Below the pieces are notes generated by a model. That model had not been told where the DNA came from, ran no database searches, and was given only the letters and a program-made list of their open reading frames with translations. Positions 15,516 to 24,928 of a stretch of DNA of 45,146 nucleotides are shown piece after piece (the stretch's first letter is position 1; each line of letters opens with the position of its first letter). The stretch is from Bacillus subtilis subsp. subtilis (GTDB taxonomy: Bacteria > Pseudomonadota > Gammaproteobacteria > Xanthomonadales > Xanthomonadaceae): contig JAHREJ010000037.1 in NCBI GenBank assembly GCA_021733645.1, positions 1-45,146 on the forward strand, given 5' to 3'. The position numbers and the translations under genes were made by a program.

Positions 15516-16472
15516 TCAGTGCGCGATCGCGGCCAGCTCGTCCAGGCCCAGCGCCAGGTTGAGGTTCTGCATGGCCTGGGTGGCCGCGCCCTTGAGCAGG
15601 TTGTCCAGGGTGGCCACCACGACCACGCGCTTGCCGCCCGGGGCCACGTCGAACCCGCCGATCTGCACGCCGTGGCGGCCGGCGATCTGGCTGACCCACG
15701 GGGCCTCGTCGATCACCTCCACCAGCGCTTCGTTGGCGTAGTACTGCTGGTAAAGCGCCATCACCTCCTCGCGCTTGACGATGGTGTTCAGCCACAGGTT
15801 CACGGTCATGGTGATGCCACGGAAATGCGGCGCCACGTGCGGCATGAACTCCACCGGCACGCGCAGGTGCGCGGTGACTTCGCGCTCGTGCACGTGGTTG
15901 GTGAGCGCGTACGGCATCAGGTTGTCGCGCAGCAGCTCGGGGTTGTTCTTGTCCGAGGGGGTGGTGCCGGCGCCGGAATACCCGGACACCCCGAAGCACT
16001 GCGGCGGCCCGGCCAGCTGCTGGAGCAACGGGCTGATGGCCAGCTGCATCGCGGTGGCGTAGCAGCCCGGGTTGCTGATGTGCTTCTGGCCCAGGTAGTC
16101 GCCGCGGGTCAGCTCGGGCAGGCCGTAGTACCAGCTCGGCTCGAAGCGATGGTCGGCCGACAGGTCCACGATCACCGTGTCTGGTTTGGCCGCATCCAGT
16201 GCAGCCACGAACGGCGCGGACAGCCCGTTGGGCAGCGCCAGGATCACCGCGTCCACGCCCTTGGCAGCCACCGCGTCGGCGTCCAGGTTCTCGAACTGCA
16301 GGTCGCCATTCCAGTCGGCGTGGTGGTCGGCCACGCGCTGCCCGGCCAGCTCGCGCGAGGACACAAAGCCCAGCGTCAACTGGGGATGGGCGGCAATCAG
16401 CGTGATCAGCTCGGCGCCGGTATGGCCACGGGCGCCGACGATGCCGACGGTATACGAGGCGGCGCTGCTCAT
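15516..16472 (-). CDS. argC: N-acetyl-gamma-glutamyl-phosphate reductase
   Basis: This enzyme reduces N-acetylglutamyl phosphate to the semialdehyde with NADPH, third step of the arginine route. The 318-aa protein starts with a Rossmann motif [14 protein letters not shown]. It has the catalytic Cys in [14 protein letters not shown] near residue 138 and [16 protein letters not shown] in the C-terminal part. The ATG at 16472 overlaps the stop of the upstream acetyltransferase gene by ATGA, so the two are translationally coupled. An upstream in-frame ATG at 16520 is less likely because it lies inside that gene. Confidence 0.96.
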   Translation of the reverse strand: MSSAASYTVGIVGARGHTGAELITLIAAHPQLTLGFVSSRELAGQRVADHHADWNGDLQFENLDADAVAAKGVDAVILALPNGLSAPFVAALDAAKPDTVIVDLSADHRFEPSWYYGLPELTRGDYLGQKHISNPGCYATAMQLAISPLLQQLAGPPQCFGVSGYSGAGTTPSDKNNPELLRDNLMPYALTNHVHEREVTAHLRVPVEFMPHVAPHFRGITMTVNLWLNTIVKREEVMALYQQYYANEALVEVIDEAPWVSQIAGRHGVQIGGFDVAPGGKRVVVVATLDNLLKGAATQAMQNLNLALGLDELAAIAH

Positions 16473-17068
16473 GCGTGTGCATCCAGGCGGTGCTGCAGGT
16501 GGCGCTTCACGCCTGCCCACTCCGCATCGATGATGGAGAAGATGACCGTGTCGCGCGGGGTGCCATCGGGGTGGCGCTTGTGGTTGCGCAGCACGCCGTC
16601 CTGCTTGGCGCCCAACCGCGCGATCGCGGTACGCGAGGCGAAGTTGAACCAGCTGGTCTCAAACACCACGCTCAGGCAGTTCAGGCGCTCGAAGGCATGG
16701 GTGAGCAGCATCAGCTTGGTTTCGGTGTTGACCCCGGTGCGCTGGGCAGCTTCCCCGTACCAGGTGTAGCCGATGCTCAACTTCGGCACGTCTTCTTCCA
16801 TGCCGTAGTAACGGGTGGTGCCCACCACCTCGTCGGCGTCGTTGAGCACCACGAACGGCAGCACCTTGCCTTCGGCCTGGGCCTGCAGGGCGGCCTGCAC
16901 ATAGCCGGTCATGGTCTTGGCGCTGGGCACCTGGGTGTACCAGAGGTTGGACAGCGTGCCGTCGCCCAGCGCCCCGCGCAGACCGTCGATGTGCGCCATC
17001 TGCAGCGGCTCCAGCCGCGCGTGGGTGCCGGCCAGCGTGGGCACCTTGGTCCAATCGGCGTGATTCAT
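16469..17068 (-). CDS. GNAT N-acetyltransferase, RimJ/RimL type
   Basis: This 199-aa protein of the Acetyltransf_3 (RimJ/RimL-like) group has an N-terminal [12 protein letters not shown] strand-helix. The core [36 protein letters not shown] is the acetyl-CoA binding region, ending in [33 protein letters not shown]. It lies 5 bases after argAB and overlaps argC by four bases, so it is embedded in the arginine operon. RimJ/L relatives acetylate protein N-termini or small molecules. Its substrate here is not known, and I do not assign an arginine-pathway step to it. Confidence 0.85.
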   Translation of the reverse strand: MNHADWTKVPTLAGTHARLEPLQMAHIDGLRGALGDGTLSNLWYTQVPSAKTMTGYVQAALQAQAEGKVLPFVVLNDADEVVGTTRYYGMEEDVPKLSIGYTWYGEAAQRTGVNTETKLMLLTHAFERLNCLSVVFETSWFNFASRTAIARLGAKQDGVLRNHKRHPDGTPRDTVIFSIIDAEWAGVKRHLQHRLDAHA

Positions 17069-17073
17069 GGGGT

Positions 17074-18399
17074 TCAGCCCTCCAGGCTCGGAATGCGCGT
17101 GGCGCAGTGTTCAACGTAGGTACGGATCCGCTCGAAACCATCGGCGCCAAACCAGAACACCTTCCAGGTGCCCTGCTTGTAGCAGCCGTCGGACTCGGCG
17201 TAGTAGAAGTGGTTGATCGGGTTGCCGTTGCGCGAGCGCCAGAACAGCTGCGGGGTTTCGTCCAGCATCACATTCCACACCGCACGGCCCAGGCCTTCGC
17301 CCTGTGCATCATCGAGCACCGCGAACTTGTCCAGGTACACGCCTTCAGCTTCATCGGTAAGGATCACCGCAGCGCGGTAGTTCTCACTGACGTAGGCGCG
17401 CAGCAGCTTGGTCTTCTCGAAATAGTCCGGCACCAGGGTACGGCCGAAACTGGATTCGATCAGGCCCTTCAGGCGCGGCAGGTCCAGTTCGCTCCAGGCG
17501 GTGGCGCGCAGCACCTTCTCGCCCTTGCGCACCAGCGTACCGGAGCCCTTGTGGGTGAACAGTTCCTTGGCCAGATCGGCCGGGCGGGTAATCGACACCG
17601 ACGACTCCAGCGGCAGGCGGTCCAGCAGGTCCTTGATCTGTTCGATCTTGACCCGCATGCCACCGTGGATCCAGGGCTGCTGCATCAGCTGGTCGTATTC
17701 GGTGGACAGGTTGATCGAGTCGATCACCTTGCCCTCTTCATCCAGCAGGCCGCCGGTACCGGTGAGGAAGATGATCTTGTACGGCTGCAGTTCCTGCACC
17801 AGTTCGTTGGCGGCGAAATCGGCGTTGACGTTGAGGATCTGTCCGCAGCGGGTTTCGCCCAGGCTGGTGATGACCGGGATCGAGCCGGCACGCAGGCTGG
17901 CTTCGATCGGGGCCAGGTTGACCTTCTTGACCTCGCCGACCAGGCCGTAGGTGTCCTGGTCCAGGTACTCGGCTTCGAACACGCCACCGGTGATCGAGGT
18001 GGCGCGCGCACCGTTCTGCTGCAGCGCCTCGACCAGCTGCAGGTTGGACGCCTGGAACACCCGGCGCACGATCGCCAGGCCCTCCGGCGAGGTCACGCGC
18101 AGGCCGTTGACGGTTTCCTTGACGATGCCCGCTGCCGACAGCTCGGCATCCAGCTGCGGGCCGGCACCATGCAGCACGATCGGGGTCAGCCCCACTTCCT
18201 GCAGGAACGACAGCGAAGAGGTCAGGGCGTCCAGGTCGTCGCGCAGCACCGCGCCGCCGACCTTGACCACGGCGAAGCGCTTGGCGTCCACCTGCGAGAA
18301 GCGCTTGAGGTACTGGCTGATTTCCTTCGCGCTGGCCATGCTCGAAAGCAGGCGCACGATGGTCTGGCGGGTCTGGCGGTGGGGCTGGGAAGAAGGCAT
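17074..18399 (-). CDS. argAB: Bifunctional N-acetylglutamate synthase/kinase
   Basis: This fused enzyme makes N-acetylglutamate and phosphorylates it, the first two steps of arginine synthesis. Residues up to about 290 are an amino-acid-kinase domain ([35 protein letters not shown]). Residues from about 300 to 441 form a GNAT-like synthase domain ([46 protein letters not shown]). This architecture matches the NAGS-K described from Xanthomonas and Maricaulis and related to vertebrate NAGS. The start at 18399 is chosen because [12 protein letters not shown] resembles the known Xanthomonas N-terminus; 18468 and 18489 are in-frame alternatives closer to the argE' stop. A GNAT gene follows 5 bases later. 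Confidence 0.93.
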   Translation of the reverse strand: MPSSQPHRQTRQTIVRLLSSMASAKEISQYLKRFSQVDAKRFAVVKVGGAVLRDDLDALTSSLSFLQEVGLTPIVLHGAGPQLDAELSAAGIVKETVNGLRVTSPEGLAIVRRVFQASNLQLVEALQQNGARATSITGGVFEAEYLDQDTYGLVGEVKKVNLAPIEASLRAGSIPVITSLGETRCGQILNVNADFAANELVQELQPYKIIFLTGTGGLLDEEGKVIDSINLSTEYDQLMQQPWIHGGMRVKIEQIKDLLDRLPLESSVSITRPADLAKELFTHKGSGTLVRKGEKVLRATAWSELDLPRLKGLIESSFGRTLVPDYFEKTKLLRAYVSENYRAAVILTDEAEGVYLDKFAVLDDAQGEGLGRAVWNVMLDETPQLFWRSRNGNPINHFYYAESDGCYKQGTWKVFWFGADGFERIRTYVEHCATRIPSLEG

Positions 18400-18472
18400 T
18401 TCGGTATCGTCGCAGGCGGCCGCGGCCGCGATGGAGGTTCCGTCAGTGGCGGGCCACGACGGTGTCATTGGA

Positions 18473-19561
18473 TCAGGCGCCGTGCGCAATGATGCGGTGC
18501 ACCGAGTCGGCGTAGCGCTGCAACTGCGCCAGCGTCACGAACTCATCGGCGGTGTGGGCCTGGGCGATGTCGCCCGGGCCGTACACCAGCGTGGTGTAGC
18601 CCCCGGCGGAGAACAGCGAGGCTTCGGTCCAGAAGTCCACCGCGTTGCCGATCGGGATATCCAGCGCATCGGCCACGTCGCGCGCGGCCAGCCGGCGGTT
18701 CTCCGCCTCGGCGATATCACCGGCCGGGAAGCTCGGGCCACGGAAGGTCTCGGTGAACAGCGCGGCCTCCGGTTCGGCGAAGCCGGCGAAGGTGGCCAGC
18801 AGCGCGTCGATGTCCATCGACGGCAGCGGGCGGAATCCAAAGCGCAGCTCGGCGGCCGGGGCGATCATGTTGGCCTTGATCCCGCCCTCCACACGCCCGA
18901 TGTTGAAGCGCAGACCGGTCAGCCCGCCGAAGCGCGCGTGCGACAGCGACTCCACATGGTCCAGCGCGCGGTTGCCCCAGCGCATGGCCTGATGCAATGC
19001 GCTGGCCGCCGCATCCTGCTTGCCCGACGCATGCCCGGCGCGCCCGGCAAACTGCATCAGCACCGAACTGATGCCACGGTGCGCGAGCACCGCTTCGCTC
19101 ATGGTCGGCTCGGCCACCAGCACGGCTTCATAGGCAATGCCACGGGCGAGGAAGGCGGCGATGCAGCGTGGGTCGTTGGCTTCCTCGTCGCTGGAGAACA
19201 GGAACGCGGCATCGCCGTCACTGGCATTGGCCGCAGCCACCAGGGCCGCCGCCGCGCCCTTGATGTCACACACGCCCAGGCCGATCACCCGGTCTTCGGT
19301 ACGCCGCATCACATGCGGGTCGGCGGTCCAGTGCGGGGAATCCGGCACGGTGTCCAGATGCACGTTGAACAGGTACTTCGGCCTACCGCGCACCGCGTAC
19401 AGGCTGACCGCACCGTCGCCGTGGTCGATCACCTCCACGGTGAACCCGGGCAGGTTCGCACGCAGGTAATCGAAGATGCCGCCGGTGGTGATCGCACGCG
19501 GCGGATTGCGCGTGTCGAAGGAGACCAGGGCCTGCAGGTGGGTAAGGGTATTGTCGAGCAT
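18473..19561 (-). CDS. argE': N-acetylcitrulline deacetylase
   Basis: This M20-family metallo-deacetylase of 362 aa has metal and catalytic motifs NVHLDTVPD near 66-74, GVCDIKG near 96-102 and [10 protein letters not shown] near 122-131. In organisms using the acetylated route this ArgE relative removes acetate from N-acetylcitrulline rather than N-acetylornithine. The specificity is inferred from the adjacent N-acetylornithine carbamoyltransferase gene and from the characterised Xanthomonas enzyme. It starts 6 bases after the upstream GNAT gene and precedes argAB. Confidence 0.92.
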   Translation of the reverse strand: MLDNTLTHLQALVSFDTRNPPRAITTGGIFDYLRANLPGFTVEVIDHGDGAVSLYAVRGRPKYLFNVHLDTVPDSPHWTADPHVMRRTEDRVIGLGVCDIKGAAAALVAAANASDGDAAFLFSSDEEANDPRCIAAFLARGIAYEAVLVAEPTMSEAVLAHRGISSVLMQFAGRAGHASGKQDAAASALHQAMRWGNRALDHVESLSHARFGGLTGLRFNIGRVEGGIKANMIAPAAELRFGFRPLPSMDIDALLATFAGFAEPEAALFTETFRGPSFPAGDIAEAENRRLAARDVADALDIPIGNAVDFWTEASLFSAGGYTTLVYGPGDIAQAHTADEFVTLAQLQRYADSVHRIIAHGA

Positions 19562-19567
19562 GCGGGG

Positions 19568-20017
19568 TCAGTCCTTCACTGCGGCAACGGCCGCATCCTG
19601 GTAGATCGTGGGTCGCGCTATTTCCATCAGCAGCTCCGGACGCGCCGGAGCAGCGAACCCGAAACGCGCGTACAGACCGTGCGCGTCACGGGTGGCCAGC
19701 ATGAAACGGCGCAGGCCCTGCAGCGCCGGCTGCGCCATTACCGCCTCGATCAACGCCGTGCTGTAGCCGCGCCCGCGGTGACCGGGCAACACGAACACAT
19801 CGGCCAGGTAGCCGAAGGTCGCACCGTCGGTGATCACCCGGGCAAAGGCCACCTGACTGCCATCGTCCAGATAGCCGCCGACGCACAACGAGCCGTCGAT
19901 CGCCCGCTGCACCGTTTTCCGTGGAATCCCTTCGCTCCAATACGCCTGGGTCGACAGATACTGGTGAATCAGCGTGACATCGAGCCGCTGTTTATCGGTG
20001 CAGACGTGCAGGTTCAT
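19568..20017 (-). CDS. GNAT N-acetyltransferase
   Basis: This 149-aa GNAT-fold protein has YLADVFVLPGHRGRGYSTALIEAVM near residues 85-110. The Q/R-x-x-G-x-G/A pyrophosphate-binding element (GHRGRGY) is clear. DAHGLYARFGF, the usual C-terminal Tyr-Phe region, follows. The start at 20017 (ATG) has a GAG-type ribosome binding site; a longer frame to 20056 exists. It lies between argG (63-base gap) and argE' (6-base gap), so it is part of the arginine block. The substrate is unknown. Similar genes with MNLHV-type starts sit at this place in other xanthomonad arginine clusters, to my recollection. Confidence 0.85.
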   Translation of the reverse strand: MNLHVCTDKQRLDVTLIHQYLSTQAYWSEGIPRKTVQRAIDGSLCVGGYLDDGSQVAFARVITDGATFGYLADVFVLPGHRGRGYSTALIEAVMAQPALQGLRRFMLATRDAHGLYARFGFAAPARPELLMEIARPTIYQDAAVAAVKD

Positions 20018-20080
20018 GGTCTCGGTCCGGTTCAACGCCCGGCGGGTAGCGCGCACCCGCCGGACTCGTCGATCAATCGA

Positions 20081-21274
20081 TCAGCGATTCACCTGCGCGT
20101 ACAGCGTGGAGCTCATCCCGAACAGCTTGATGAAGCCTTCGGCTTCCTCCACGCCCCAGTCAGCCGACTGCGCATACGTTGCGCCCTTGGTGTTGAGCAG
20201 GTGCGGCGACTTCACCGCCACCGCATCCACGCGGCCGCCGCGGGTTTCCAGCACCACTTGCCCGTTGACCTTGCTCTGCGAGGACTTCAGGAACGCCTCG
20301 ATGTCGGTCTTGAGCGGGTCGTGGTAGAAGCCTTCGTACACCAGCTCCACCCACTTGCGCGCCACGTCCGGCTTGAAGCGGTTCTGCTGCTTGGTCAGCA
20401 CCGCATCTTCCAGCGCGCGGTGCGCGGCCAGCAGCGAGACCAGGCCCGGCGCTTCGAACACGATGCGGCCCTTCAGGCCGATCACGGTGTCGCCGGTGTA
20501 CACACCACGGCCCACCCCGTACGGGGCAAACAGCTTGTTGAGCTGGGCCAGGATCTGCTCACCCGGCAATGCCTTGCCGTTGAGTTCCACGGCTTCGCCT
20601 TCGACAAACGTCAGGCTGACGGTCAGCGGCTCCAGCGGCCATTCGCTGCGCGGCGCGCACCAGCCACGGGCACCTTCGCCCGGGGCTTCCCAACGGTCGA
20701 TCTCGCCGCCGGACATGGTCAGGCCCAGCAGGTTCTCGTTGATGGTGTAGGCCTGCTGCTTGGCGCGCACACCGAAGCCGCGTTCTTCCAGGTACTTCTG
20801 CTCGTAGGCGCGGGTCTGGGTGTGTTCCTTCTGGATCTCGCGGATCGGCGCGACGATCTGGTAGTCGCCCAGCGCCTTCACGGCCAGGTCGAAACGCACC
20901 TGGTCGTTGCCCATGCCGGTGCAGCCGTGGGCGATGATGCGGGTACCCAGTTCGGCGGCGCGCTTGAGCGCGGCGTCCACGATCAGGTAGCGGTCGGACA
21001 CCAGCAACGGGTACTGGCCCTGGTAGCCTTCGCCGGCCCACACGAACGGCTTGACGAAGCCGCTCCAGATGGCCGGGCCACCGTCGACGGTGACATGGCT
21101 GGTCACGCCCAGCTCGGCGGCGCGCTTCTCGATGAAGTCGCGTTCTTCGTCATCCACGCCGCCGGTGTCGGCGAACACGGTGTGCACGTTGTAACCGCGT
21201 TCCTGCAGGTAAGGCACGCAGAAGCTGGTGTCCAGTCCGCCGGAGAAAGCCAGGACGATGTCTTTGTTGGTCAT
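20081..21274 (-). CDS. argG: Argininosuccinate synthase
   Basis: This enzyme joins citrulline and aspartate with ATP to argininosuccinate. The 397-aa protein opens with the PP-loop motif AFSGGLDTS (residues 9-17). It has the conserved [13 protein letters not shown] segment for ATP and citrulline binding and [18 protein letters not shown]. The ATG at 21274 gives the usual N-terminus [13 protein letters not shown]. It follows argF' by 85 bases that contain a REP palindrome. In the acetylated route it acts on citrulline released by the deacetylase encoded two genes downstream. Confidence 0.97.
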   Translation of the reverse strand: MTNKDIVLAFSGGLDTSFCVPYLQERGYNVHTVFADTGGVDDEERDFIEKRAAELGVTSHVTVDGGPAIWSGFVKPFVWAGEGYQGQYPLLVSDRYLIVDAALKRAAELGTRIIAHGCTGMGNDQVRFDLAVKALGDYQIVAPIREIQKEHTQTRAYEQKYLEERGFGVRAKQQAYTINENLLGLTMSGGEIDRWEAPGEGARGWCAPRSEWPLEPLTVSLTFVEGEAVELNGKALPGEQILAQLNKLFAPYGVGRGVYTGDTVIGLKGRIVFEAPGLVSLLAAHRALEDAVLTKQQNRFKPDVARKWVELVYEGFYHDPLKTDIEAFLKSSQSKVNGQVVLETRGGRVDAVAVKSPHLLNTKGATYAQSADWGVEEAEGFIKLFGMSSTLYAQVNR

Positions 21275-21316
21275 GGGGGTCAGGTCCAATTGGGAATGCG
21301 GTAAGTGTTGGGGCCG

Positions 21317-21340
21317 GTAGCGCCACGCCACGCGTGGCGG
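21317..21340 (+). repeat. SMAG-type REP between argF' and argG
   Basis: GTAG is followed by the stem GCCACGC cac GCGTGGC. It is in the 85-base intercistronic gap. Confidence 0.75.
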
Positions 21341-21359
21341 CACCGTTGGATGCGTTCGA

Positions 21360-22370
21360 TTACCGGCCGATCAACGCCGACATGATCGCCTTCTGCACGT
21401 GCAGGCGGTTTTCGGCTTCGTTGATGGCGATGCACTGCGCCGAGTCCATCACCCCGTCGGTGGCCTTCACATTGCGGCGCAGCGGCAGGCAGTGGCTGAA
21501 CACACCATTGTTGGTCAGCGCCATCTTGGCTTCGTCGACGATGAAGTGCTGGTACTGGTCGCGGATCGGCTTTTCCGGTTCCCAGTTGCCGAAGAACGGC
21601 AGCGCGCCCCAGCTCTTGGCGTACACCACGTCGGCACCGGCGTAGGCGCTGGCGATGTCATGGCTGACCTGCAGCGATCCACCGCTCTCGGCCACGTTCT
21701 GCTCGGCCCACCCCATGTAGCGCTCGTCCAGGATGTAATCCGGGGTCGGGCACAGCAGGGTCACATCCATGCCCATGCGGGTGGCGATGGTCAGCGCCGA
21801 GTTGGCCACCGCGGTGTTGAGCGGCTTGGGGTGGTAGGTCCAGGTCAGCACATACTTCTTGCCGCGCAGGTCCTGGCTGCCGAAATGCTCCTGCAGCGCC
21901 ATCACGTGGGCCAGTTCCTGGCACGGGTGGGTGATGGTTTCCATGTTGATCACCGGCACCGGCGAGTACTTGGCGAAGCTCTTGAGCACGATGTCCTCGC
22001 GGTCCTTGGCCCAGTCGATGAACTTCGGGAACGCACGTACCGCGATCAGGTCGCAGTAGCGGCCCAGCACCTTGGCCACTTCGGCGATGTGCTCCTCGGT
22101 GTCCCCGTCCATCACCGTGCCCAGGTTGAACTCGATCGGCCATGCATCCTTGCCCGGCTGCAGCACGATGGCGTGCCCGCCCAGCTGGAAGGCACCCAGC
22201 TCGAAGCTGGTGCGGGTGCGCATGGACGGATTGAAGAACACCAGGGCAATCGACTTGCCCTTGAGCTCGTCGCCCAGCTTGTTGCGCTTGAACAGCGCGG
22301 CCTGGGTCAGCAGGGCATCCAGGTCGGTGCGGCTCCAATCCTGGGTGTTCAGGAAGTGCTTCAGGGACAT
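21360..22370 (-). CDS. argF': N-acetylornithine carbamoyltransferase
   Basis: This enzyme transfers carbamoyl to N-acetylornithine, giving N-acetylcitrulline; it replaces ordinary ornithine carbamoyltransferase in xanthomonads. The 336-aa protein has the carbamoyl phosphate loop SMRTRT (49-54) and HPCQE (148-152). Lys302 (in NVKATD) corresponds to the carboxylated lysine of the X. campestris enzyme. Glu92 (in DGDTEEH) is the residue reported to set acetyl versus succinyl specificity, so acetylornithine is predicted as substrate. The ATG at 22370 has AAAGGA 7 bases upstream. It is preceded by a terminator at 22446-22473 and a short leader ORF, the proposed attenuator. It heads the arginine/proline block. 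Confidence 0.97.
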   Translation of the reverse strand: MSLKHFLNTQDWSRTDLDALLTQAALFKRNKLGDELKGKSIALVFFNPSMRTRTSFELGAFQLGGHAIVLQPGKDAWPIEFNLGTVMDGDTEEHIAEVAKVLGRYCDLIAVRAFPKFIDWAKDREDIVLKSFAKYSPVPVINMETITHPCQELAHVMALQEHFGSQDLRGKKYVLTWTYHPKPLNTAVANSALTIATRMGMDVTLLCPTPDYILDERYMGWAEQNVAESGGSLQVSHDIASAYAGADVVYAKSWGALPFFGNWEPEKPIRDQYQHFIVDEAKMALTNNGVFSHCLPLRRNVKATDGVMDSAQCIAINEAENRLHVQKAIMSALIGR

Positions 22371-22445
22371 CGATCGATCCTTTGCGGCAAGAGGTTCAGG
22401 GCGTGGAAAAAATGTACAGATGAAACTTTTCAAATCGTAGAAACG

Positions 22446-22473
22446 AAAAAACCCAGCGCGGGGGCTGGGTTTT
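22446..22473 (-). terminator. Rho-independent terminator upstream of argF'
   Basis: On the minus strand AAAACCCAGC and GCTGGGTTTT pair around a six-base CCCCGC loop, ending in TTTTTT. It lies 75 bases before the argF' start codon and 25 bases after a 33-codon open frame. It may end the upstream transcript or act as a conditional terminator. Confidence 0.88.
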
Positions 22474-22525
22474 CCGAACAGACAGCACGAAGCTCCGGTT
22501 ACCCAGCGAAAATGTGGGGTTCCGG
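22446..22525 (-). promoter_or_regulatory. Candidate arginine attenuator (mutually exclusive hairpins)
   Basis: Four segments of the minus-strand transcript can pair in two exclusive ways. Segment 1 (22517-22525, CCGGAACCC) can pair with segment 2 (22495-22507, GCTGGGTAACCGG). Segment 2 can instead pair with segment 3 (22464-22476, CGGAAAACCCAGC; 7 bp plus CCG/CGG). Segment 3 otherwise pairs with segment 4 (22446-22457) to make the terminator. Segment 1 directly follows Arg-Ala-Arg-Arg codons of a leader ORF and segment 2 overlaps its stop codon. This is the geometry of ribosome-mediated attenuation. The pairings are seen in the sequence; the function is inferred. I know of no described arginine attenuator of this kind. 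Confidence 0.5.
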
Positions 22526-22600
22526 TCGGCGGGCACGCGACGTCATGCCGGTCGCCATGCGGGCGGCGCTGGTGTCGTGCTGGAAGTCGGTGAGTTTCAT
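22499..22600 (-). CDS. Candidate arginine leader peptide
   Basis: This 33-codon open frame starts with ATG at 22600 and ends TAA at 22499. It encodes a peptide beginning MKLTDFQHD and ending TSRARRPEPHIFAG. It has four Arg, three of them at codons 22, 24 and 25 just before RNA segment 1 of the proposed attenuator. An internal ATG at codon 19 would give a 15-aa peptide, nearer the size of classical leader peptides. The ribosome binding site is weak (GATGGG). A possible promoter TTGCAC, 17 bases, AAAGAT (22637-22609) would leave almost no 5' untranslated region. No homology is claimed. Confidence 0.45.
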   Translation of the reverse strand: MKLTDFQHDTSAARMATGMTSRARRPEPHIFAG

Positions 22601-22666
22601 GGCCGCCCATCTTTGCATGCACCCGGGGCGGGTGCAAGGCCCGTAGGGGCATCCAGGCGGCCGATT

Positions 22667-22681
22667 CCCACCCTGGGTGGG
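22667..22681 (-). terminator. Hairpin after the secreted hypothetical gene
   Basis: CCCACCC t GGGTGGG lies 10 bases after the stop codon of the gene at 22691-23254. A second hairpin GCACCCG ggg CGGGTGC lies at 22619-22635. Neither has a T run, so efficiency is doubtful. Confidence 0.35.
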
Positions 22682-22690
22682 TGCGCCGCC

Positions 22691-23254
22691 TCAGGGATTG
22701 CCAGCGCCGCCCTGCTCTGCGCCGATCCAGGGGGTGATCGAGACGCGGATCTTGAGCCGGTTGCCTGGATCTTCGGGCAGCCGGGACCGGTATTTGGTGC
22801 CCTTGTAGACGTAATCCACGTCATAGGCGATGGGGCGGCGGAACTCGCGCCCGACCGGAATGATCCGGCATTCGCGGGTCAGCAGCGGGCCGTTGTTGGC
22901 GGCCGGGGTCGGGGCTTCGGCCACCGGCGCCTCTTCCTCGGTGCCGTCTTCACGGCGGAAGATCGAGCGTACCGAGTCCATGAAGCGGCCAAAGCGGCCC
23001 TTGTCTTCCTGTGGCTCTTCCCCGGTGACGTTGACCGGGGCAAGCGTGCGCGTGGACACCGGCTCGCAGTGCTCCTCGGTCCGGGTAGCGCGCAGGGTCT
23101 GGAAGACCGGCTCCACGTTGAGCACCTGGGCGTAGTCGAACTTGACGTTCTCCACGATGACCACCCGGTTCCGGACCTCACCCTCCTGGGCGCGCGCCAC
23201 GGAGGCGGCACCGCCAAGCAGGCAGGCCAGCGTCAACAACGAAGCGGATTTCAT
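22691..23254 (-). CDS. Secreted hypothetical protein with conserved C-terminal beta module
   Basis: This 187-aa protein has a signal peptide at residues 1-22 (cleavage after ARA). The acidic, Pro-rich middle (VAEAPTPAANN) is probably disordered. The C-terminal segment YDVDYVYKGTKYRSRLPEDPGNRLKIRVSITP resembles the end of glycine-zipper 2TM outer-membrane proteins of gammaproteobacteria, but the glycine zipper itself is missing. Two Cys, one in EEHCEP and one in TRECRII, could form a disulphide. The ATG at 23254 is chosen because it gives the signal peptide. It is divergent from cysS. The function is unknown. Confidence 0.7.
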   Translation of the reverse strand: MKSASLLTLACLLGGAASVARAQEGEVRNRVVIVENVKFDYAQVLNVEPVFQTLRATRTEEHCEPVSTRTLAPVNVTGEEPQEDKGRFGRFMDSVRSIFRREDGTEEEAPVAEAPTPAANNGPLLTRECRIIPVGREFRRPIAYDVDYVYKGTKYRSRLPEDPGNRLKIRVSITPWIGAEQGGAGNP

Positions 23255-23400
23255 TGGCAACAGGTAAGAGGACAAGGTGTCTAGTTTAGGCAGTGCCAGG
23301 CACAAGGGGCTGAACATTACCCTTCCGCGACGATTCTGCCCATAGGCCACCGCCCGGGCCGGGCGACCCGGCGGCTCCGGCGCTGGGCGCCGATGTGATC

Positions 23401-23406
23401 TAAAAT
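23401..23406 (+). promoter_or_regulatory. Candidate -10 box of cysS
   Basis: TAAAAT lies 38 bases before the cysS start, in the divergent gap. No matching -35 element is visible. Confidence 0.3.
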
Positions 23407-23444
23407 CGAGGGCTTGCCCCCTTCCCTTCCCACCACCGACCCCC

Positions 23445-24818
23445 ATGACCCTGCGCCTGCACAACAACCTGACACGCCAGCTCGAACCGTTCACCCCGCT
23501 CGATCCGGCCTGTCCGACCCTGTATGTGTGCGGCCCCACGGTCTATAACTATGTGCATATCGGCAATGCGCGTGGCCCGGTGGTGTTCGGGGTGCTGGCC
23601 GACCTGCTGCGGCGCCGCTTCGGTGGCCTGCGCTACGCCCGCAACATCACCGACGTGGACGACAAGATCAACACCGCCGCGCGTGAGCAGAACGTGCCGA
23701 TCTCGGCCATCACCGACCGCTTCGCTGCCGCCTACCGCGAGGACATGGGTGCGCTGGGCGTGGTGCCGCCGGACATCGAACCCGAGGCCACCGCGCACAT
23801 CCCGCAGATCGTGACGATGATCGAGCAGCTGATCGCCGCCGGGCATGCCTATGCCGCCGAGGGCCACGTGCTGTTTTCGGTCAGTTCCTATGCCGCCTAC
23901 GGCAAACTCTCGCGCCGCGACCCGGACGAGATGCTGGCCGGCGCCCGCGTCGACGTGGCCCCCTACAAACGTGAACCGGGCGACTTCGTGCTGTGGAAGC
24001 CGTCCAGCGACGACCTGCCCGGCTGGGAGTCGCCGTGGGGCCGTGGCCGCCCCGGCTGGCACATCGAGTGCTCGGCGATGGCCGCCGCGCACCTGGGGCC
24101 GACCATCGACATCCATGCCGGCGGCGTGGACCTGCAGTTCCCGCACCATGAAAACGAGATCGCGCAGAGCGAGTGCGCCCACGGCGGACAGACCTTCGCC
24201 CGGTTCTGGCTGCACAACGGCATGCTCAACTTCGGCGGCGCCAAGATGAGCAAGTCCATCGGCAACATCGAGCGCGTGCACGACCTGGTCCGCAAGCATG
24301 CCCCCGAGGCGCTGCGCTATGCGCTGCTGTCGGCCCACTACCGGCAGCCGCTGGACTGGTCCGACGCCCTGATCGAGCAGTCCGCGCGCACCCTGGACCG
24401 CCTGTACGGGACCCTGCGCGACCTGGCCGATGTGCAGGCCACGGCAGTGATTCCGGCCGAGATCGAGGCCGCGCTGGACGATGACCTCAACACGCCGCAG
24501 GCGCTGGCCGAACTGGCGCGCATCGCCGGTGAGGCGCGCAAGGCCGGTCCCGCCGACCAGGCCCGCTGGAAGACCGCGCTGCTCGGCGCCGGCCTGGCCC
24601 TGGGCCTGCTGCAGCAGGACCCGACAACCTGGTTCGGCAACGCACCCGGCGATGCCGACGAGGACGCGCGCATCCAGGCCCTGATCGACGCCCGCACCGC
24701 CGCCAAACAGGCGCGCGACTTCGCCGGCGCCGACGCCCTGCGCGACCAGCTCGCCGCCGAGGGCATCGTGCTGGAAGACACCGCGCAGGGCGTGCGCTGG
24801 GTGCGCAAGCGCGCCTGA
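23445..24818 (+). CDS. cysS: Cysteinyl-tRNA synthetase
   Basis: This class I aminoacyl-tRNA synthetase charges tRNA-Cys. The 457-aa protein has the zinc and Cys-binding C29 in [18 protein letters not shown], which includes the HIGH variant HIGN at 38-41. The other zinc ligands are in WHIECSAM and [14 protein letters not shown], and KMSKS lies near residue 266. Length matches the bacterial family (about 460). The ATG at 23445 gives the standard [11 protein letters not shown] start. It is divergent from the secreted hypothetical gene; sufE follows 110 bases downstream. Confidence 0.98.
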   Translation: MTLRLHNNLTRQLEPFTPLDPACPTLYVCGPTVYNYVHIGNARGPVVFGVLADLLRRRFGGLRYARNITDVDDKINTAAREQNVPISAITDRFAAAYREDMGALGVVPPDIEPEATAHIPQIVTMIEQLIAAGHAYAAEGHVLFSVSSYAAYGKLSRRDPDEMLAGARVDVAPYKREPGDFVLWKPSSDDLPGWESPWGRGRPGWHIECSAMAAAHLGPTIDIHAGGVDLQFPHHENEIAQSECAHGGQTFARFWLHNGMLNFGGAKMSKSIGNIERVHDLVRKHAPEALRYALLSAHYRQPLDWSDALIEQSARTLDRLYGTLRDLADVQATAVIPAEIEAALDDDLNTPQALAELARIAGEARKAGPADQARWKTALLGAGLALGLLQQDPTTWFGNAPGDADEDARIQALIDARTAAKQARDFAGADALRDQLAAEGIVLEDTAQGVRWVRKRA

Positions 24819-24848
24819 GCGGCCTGGCCCTGCCCGCCACGACACAGA

Positions 24849-24868
24849 CCCGGCCACGGATGGCCGGG
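24849..24868. other. Hairpin between cysS and sufE
   Basis: CCCGGCCA cgga TGGCCGGG is a perfect 8-bp stem with a four-base loop, 31 bases after cysS. No T run follows, so it may slow transcription or protect RNA ends rather than terminate. Confidence 0.5.
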
Positions 24869-24928
24869 TGCATTCCCCGAACCATCACGGCCTGACCACG
24901 GAAGGCACCCACCGGCCCGGAGTCCCCC

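Noticed and set aside
17951..21304. An antisense open frame of 1117 codons across argAB, argE', the GNAT gene and argG
   Set aside because: It is opposite to well-identified genes on the minus strand. Long stop-free antisense frames are expected from strong GC-rich third positions. The product is rich in Arg, Ala, Gly and His with no domain.
22421..22432. TGAAA-AG-TTTCA inverted repeat as an ArgR box for argF'
   Set aside because: ARG boxes have a longer palindrome (TGAAT, four bases, ATTCA). The spacer and flanks do not fit, and no second box is adjacent.
22514..23284. Plus-strand frame of 256 codons opposite the secreted hypothetical protein
   Set aside because: It is antisense to a gene with a clear signal peptide and crosses the proposed attenuator; composition is that of a shadow frame.
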